Positions 16,530-19,417 of a stretch of 19,417 nucleotides of DNA are shown in pieces; positions within the stretch are counted from its first letter, which is position 1, and each line of letters begins with the position of its first letter. A model generated the notes under the pieces. The model saw nothing but the letters and a program-made list of their open reading frames with translations. It ran no database searches and was not told the DNA's origin. The DNA comes from Xanthobacteraceae bacterium (GTDB lineage: Bacteria; Pseudomonadota; Alphaproteobacteria; Rhizobiales; Xanthobacteraceae). Both the position numbers and the translations under genes were made by a program. The DNA lies in contig JASHRY010000095.1 in the NCBI GenBank assembly GCA_030037105.1, forward strand, positions 1-19,417, in the 5' to 3' direction.

Positions 16530-17296
16530 CCGCCGACCCCGAAATCCTGTTCGAGCAAGTGAGCAAGACGTTCGGGCGTGGCGGCGGCGAATTCGAAGCG
16601 ATTTACGACTTGAGCTTCGCGATCGGACGCGGCGAGCTGGTGGCGATCTTGGGCAAAACCGGCTGCGGCAAGTCGACCACCCTCAATCTGATCTCCGGCC
16701 TGATCCGCCCGTCGCGCGGCCGCGTCCGGGTGCAAGGTCACGATCCCTATGCCGATTTCACGCGCTACCGCGGCAAGATCGGCATCGTCTTTCAAAACGA
16801 TCGCCTGATGCCGTGGCGCACGGCGATCGAGAACGTGGCGCTCGGGCTTGAACTCAACAAAGTGCCGCGGCAAAAACGCCTGGAAATCGCGGCGTCGTGG
16901 CTGCAGCGGCTCGGCCTTTCCGGCCACGAGAACAACTATCCCCATGCGCTCTCCGGCGGCATGCGCCAGCGCGTCTCGATCGCGCGGGCGTTTGCCGGCG
17001 AGCCCGACATCCTGTTGTGCGACGAGCCGTTCAGCGCGCTTGACGAGCACACCGGCAACGCGCTGCGCGATGAGTTTCGCGCACTCTTGCGGCAGACCGG
17101 CGCCACATCTATTTTCATCACTCACTCGATCGACGAGGCGCTCTCGCTCGGCGAACGGCTCATGGTCCTTGGGCGCCCCGCGCACATTGCCTATGAAGCG
17201 ACAATCGGCGTCGATATGAGCGAGACCGAACGCGAGGCGGTGCGCGGCCGCATCCGCCGCGTGCTCGCCGGCGACGCGGCAGAACAGCCGGCATGA
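16526..17296 (+). CDS. ABC transporter ATP-binding protein (SsuB/TauB-like)
   Basis: The 256-aa protein starts with GTG at 16526, four bases inside the permease gene (GTGA overlap). All nucleotide-binding motifs are intact: Walker A GKTGCGKST (43-51), Q-loop glutamine Q90 in GIVFQND, signature LSGGMRQR (142-149), Walker B DILLCDEPFSALD (161-173) and switch H200 in IFITHS. It energises import through the upstream permease. GMRQR and the short length are typical of the nitrate/taurine ATPases. The tail is rich in Arg and Ala. The amidohydrolase gene begins one base after its stop. Confidence 0.94.
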   Translation: MTADPEILFEQVSKTFGRGGGEFEAIYDLSFAIGRGELVAILGKTGCGKSTTLNLISGLIRPSRGRVRVQGHDPYADFTRYRGKIGIVFQNDRLMPWRTAIENVALGLELNKVPRQKRLEIAASWLQRLGLSGHENNYPHALSGGMRQRVSIARAFAGEPDILLCDEPFSALDEHTGNALRDEFRALLRQTGATSIFITHSIDEALSLGERLMVLGRPAHIAYEATIGVDMSETEREAVRGRIRRVLAGDAAEQPA

Positions 17297-17297
17297 C

Positions 17298-18287
17298 ATG
17301 ATCATCGATATTCACGCCCATTACGTACCGCAGTCGCTGCTCGACGATCTTAAAGGGCAGAGGCGGCTGTTTCCTTCGGTGCGGACGACGCAGGAGAACG
17401 GCGGCCTCCGTCTCGCCTTCAGCGGCGGCAAGCCGACACGGCCCGTGGCCGGCCGCCTTTCCGATCTTGCGGCGCGCCGGACATGGCTCGCCGAGCAAAG
17501 GATCGACCGGCAAGTGGTGGGCGGCTGGCTCGACATGTTCGCCTATGAGCTGCCGGCGGAGGAGGGGGCCGATTGGTCGCGCTACCTCAACGGGCACATG
17601 CGCGCCGGGGTCAAAGATCTCACTGCGTTTGCGCCGCTTGCGACCGTGCCGCTGCAGAGCGGGAGGCTCGCCGCGCGCGTCCTCGAGGAAGCGCTCGACG
17701 CCGGCTTCCACGGCGCCATGGTGGGCACGCAGCCGAAAGGCGTCGGCGGCGCGCTCGACGATCCCGATCTCGATCCGTTGTGGGAGCTTGCGTCCGCGCG
17801 CAAGGCAACGCTGTTCTTGCACCCGATGTTCGCCTGCGGCGACGACCGGCTCGACGCCTACGATCTCGTCAACGCCGTCGGCCGCATCACCGACACGACG
17901 CACGCGGTGGCGCGGCTTCTCTATTCCGGGCACCTCGCGCGCTACGGCGGCGTCAATCTGGTCGTCGCGCATGGCGGGGCGGCGCTGCCCTATGTGCTCG
18001 GCCGCCTCAACCGCAATCGCGCGCTGCACGCCGACTACGCCGAGCCGGCCGCCGGTTTCCGGCGGCTCTATTTCGACAGCGTCCTGTTTGAAGCGCGCGC
18101 ATTGCGGTTTCTTTGCGATGTCGCCGGCGCCGAGAAGGTCATGCTCGGCAGCGACCATCCTTTTCCGATCGGCGATCCCGAGCCGATGAAAGTCATCGAG
18201 CAAGCTTCGCTGACTGCGCAGGAGAAACACTGCATCTGTTGCGCGACCGCGGCGCGGCTGTTCCGCATTCCGCTCAAGACCGCGTAA
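17298..18287 (+). CDS. Amidohydrolase_2 family protein (ACMSD-like metal-dependent hydrolase or decarboxylase)
   Basis: The 329-aa TIM-barrel enzyme starts at ATG 17298, one base after the ATPase stop. Metal-ligand and catalytic residues of the amidohydrolase superfamily are present: H6 and H8 in DIHAHYV, H175 in LFLHPMF, H225 in VVAHGGAALPY and D286 in GSDHPFP. This matches PF04909 enzymes such as aminocarboxymuconate-semialdehyde decarboxylase (ACMSD), gamma-resorcylate decarboxylase, and 4-oxalomesaconate hydratase or lactonase relatives. The exact reaction (C-C cleavage, decarboxylation or hydrolysis) is not fixed by these residues. No signal peptide is present, so it acts in the cytoplasm, presumably on what the adjoining importer brings in. 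The 3' end faces a convergent methyltransferase gene across a hairpin. Confidence 0.88.
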   Translation: MIIDIHAHYVPQSLLDDLKGQRRLFPSVRTTQENGGLRLAFSGGKPTRPVAGRLSDLAARRTWLAEQRIDRQVVGGWLDMFAYELPAEEGADWSRYLNGHMRAGVKDLTAFAPLATVPLQSGRLAARVLEEALDAGFHGAMVGTQPKGVGGALDDPDLDPLWELASARKATLFLHPMFACGDDRLDAYDLVNAVGRITDTTHAVARLLYSGHLARYGGVNLVVAHGGAALPYVLGRLNRNRALHADYAEPAAGFRRLYFDSVLFEARALRFLCDVAGAEKVMLGSDHPFPIGDPEPMKVIEQASLTAQEKHCICCATAARLFRIPLKTA

Positions 18288-18299
18288 TCTCAAAAGCAA

Positions 18300-18328
18300 C
18301 CGCCCCGCGCAGCGCCTGCGCGAGGCGG
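18300..18328. terminator. Strong hairpin between convergent operons, likely bidirectional terminator
   Basis: ccgccccgcgcag (18300-18312) pairs with ctgcgcgaggcgg (18316-18328) over a cgc loop: 13 positions with one mismatch. On the minus strand it is followed by ttgcttttgag, a usable T-rich tail for the methyltransferase gene. On the plus strand no T-run follows. Confidence 0.7.
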
Positions 18329-18353
18329 CAACCGAACTTCGGGAATCGGAGCG

Positions 18354-19417
18354 TCAGGCCGCCTTCCTGCCCCACAGCCGCTTGGTCGCGATGTCGGCGC
18401 CTTCGCGCAGCGTCTTGAGCTTGAGCCACACCACGTCCTCCGCGACCCATTCCCAGCCGGCGAACGTGCCGAAGCCGCAATCGACGCCGGCAATGACGCG
18501 CTCGCGGTCGCCGACGGCGGCCACCGCGGTCTCGATGCGCTGCGCCACCACCTCGGGATGCTCGACGACGTTGCTCTTCGAGTCGATGACGCCCGGAATC
18601 AGGATCTTGTCGCTGGGGAACTTGTGCTTCTTCAGCGCCGCGTATTCGTGCTGCCGGCGGGCGTTGGCGAACTCGATCGAGATCGCGCCGACATTGGCCT
18701 GATAGAGCGCCAGCAGCAGCGGCTCGAGGCCGATGTCAAAGATGTGCGGTCCTTCCCAGTTGCCCCAGCAGACGTGCAGGCGCACGCGGTCGCGCGGAAT
18801 GCCGGTAATCGCCTTGTTGAGGGCGGCGATGTGCTGCTCGATGATCTTGACGAATTCCGTATCGGATTTGTCCTGGTAGAGCAGCACGCGCTCCATCGCC
18901 AGGTCGGGCGAGTCGAGCTGCAGCACAAATCCCGCATCCGCCACGGCCTTGTATTCGTAGTGCATCTCGCGGGCGATCGCGTCGAGATAAGCCTCGTAGG
19001 ATTTATAGTGCGCATTGAGCATCGTCGTGGCGATGATCCCCGGCGACGGCTCGGCGAAGAACAGTTCGGGGAACGGCGGCTTGACCGCGGCCGCGAGGCG
19101 CTTGAAACGGGATATCTCCGTTTTGATGGCGTCCTTGTCCTGGTATTTAAGCTCGCCGACGCACTCGGGGCAGCCGAACACCTTCCCGGTCTTGGGAAGA
19201 CGTGACGCGAACATTTTGTAATAGAGCGGAAACTGGACCCAATCCTGGCCATAGGGCCGCTTCGACTCGCCGCCGAACCCGGACATGCGCTGCGGCACGT
19301 AGGTCTGAAAGCCGACGCGGCCCTGCTCGCCGTCATTGGCGACGTCGACGCCGGCTTCGCGTTGCTTTCCCAGGACATAGGCGACGCGCTTGTCGATCAT
19401 GTCGGTGAGCTTGGCTT
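18354..19417 (-). CDS. Cobalamin-independent methionine synthase family methyltransferase, C-terminal part (5' end outside window)
   Basis: The stop is at 18354-18356, and the frame is open to the window edge: bases 19401-19417 continue it as ...AKLTD before MIDKRVAYVLGK, so the start lies outside. The visible 354 residues match the catalytic (C-terminal) barrel of MetE-type enzymes. Zinc ligands are conserved: His and Cys of LHVCWGN (codons 18774 and 18768), Glu of ISIEFANARR (18672) and Cys of GVDCGFG (18477). The typical GVDVANDGEQGR occurs near the visible N-terminus. Many Rhizobiales carry such short MetE paralogs without the N-terminal MetE domain. Some act as folate-independent methionine synthases or methyltransfer enzymes, and many are uncharacterised. 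Methyl donor and acceptor are therefore open. It converges on the amidohydrolase operon. Confidence 0.87.
   Translation of the reverse strand, partial: AKLTDMIDKRVAYVLGKQREAGVDVANDGEQGRVGFQTYVPQRMSGFGGESKRPYGQDWVQFPLYYKMFASRLPKTGKVFGCPECVGELKYQDKDAIKTEISRFKRLAAAVKPPFPELFFAEPSPGIIATTMLNAHYKSYEAYLDAIAREMHYEYKAVADAGFVLQLDSPDLAMERVLLYQDKSDTEFVKIIEQHIAALNKAITGIPRDRVRLHVCWGNWEGPHIFDIGLEPLLLALYQANVGAISIEFANARRQHEYAALKKHKFPSDKILIPGVIDSKSNVVEHPEVVAQRIETAVAAVGDRERVIAGVDCGFGTFAGWEWVAEDVVWLKLKTLREGADIATKRLWGRKAA

Noticed and set aside
14764..18287. Taurine or sulfonate utilisation operon (tau/ssu)
   Set aside because: The transporter family fits, but no TauD dioxygenase or SsuD monooxygenase is present. 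The fourth gene is an amidohydrolase, so the substrate should not be named.

Overview
The window is chromosomal DNA from a GC-rich alphaproteobacterium, most likely of the order Hyphomicrobiales (Rhizobiales), near the Bradyrhizobium/Xanthobacteraceae branch. Three things suggest this: the split glycyl-tRNA synthetase beta subunit (glyS) followed by a tiny DUF3096-type membrane protein and pyruvate phosphate dikinase; the long SleB-type cell wall hydrolase; and short intergenic palindromic repeats of a kind I associate with that group. The assignment comes from remembered family resemblance, not from a search. There is no tRNA, rRNA, CRISPR array, transposase, phage gene or integration site.

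Layout. Bases 1-4581 run on the plus strand: the 3' end of glyS, about 600 bases without a gene that hold a foldable inverted-repeat element, a 53-residue membrane protein, and ppdK. A PAS-domain chemotaxis receptor (4622-5971) faces the other way. Then, on the plus strand, come a cell wall hydrolase (6301-7785), an MFS transporter followed at once by an AcuI-type acrylyl-CoA reductase (7953-10230), and a small exported four-cysteine protein (10340-10801). A 99-base palindromic repeat separates that protein from three minus-strand genes: a tyrosine phosphatase, an HD-domain phosphohydrolase, and a molybdenum hydroxylase large subunit without its usual partner subunits (10955-14559).

Divergent from the hydroxylase is a tightly packed plus-strand operon (14764-18287): periplasmic binding protein, permease and ATPase of a nitrate/sulfonate/taurine-type ABC importer, then an ACMSD-like amidohydrolase. 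All junctions overlap or nearly touch. It converges, across a strong hairpin, on a zinc-dependent methyltransferase of the cobalamin-independent methionine synthase family (18354 to beyond the window end).

How it may work together. The right half looks like a small catabolic island: an importer for an organic acid or heterocycle, an amidohydrolase/decarboxylase for the imported compound, and a divergent molybdenum hydroxylase that may act on the same or a related compound. The substrate cannot be read from sequence. The left half is mostly core metabolism and envelope functions. I see no defence system or clearly new multi-gene machine. The most unusual items are a palindromic repeat that appears to have been inserted and translated in frame inside glyS, the inverted-repeat element downstream of glyS, and the orphan molybdenum hydroxylase coupled to an HD phosphohydrolase.
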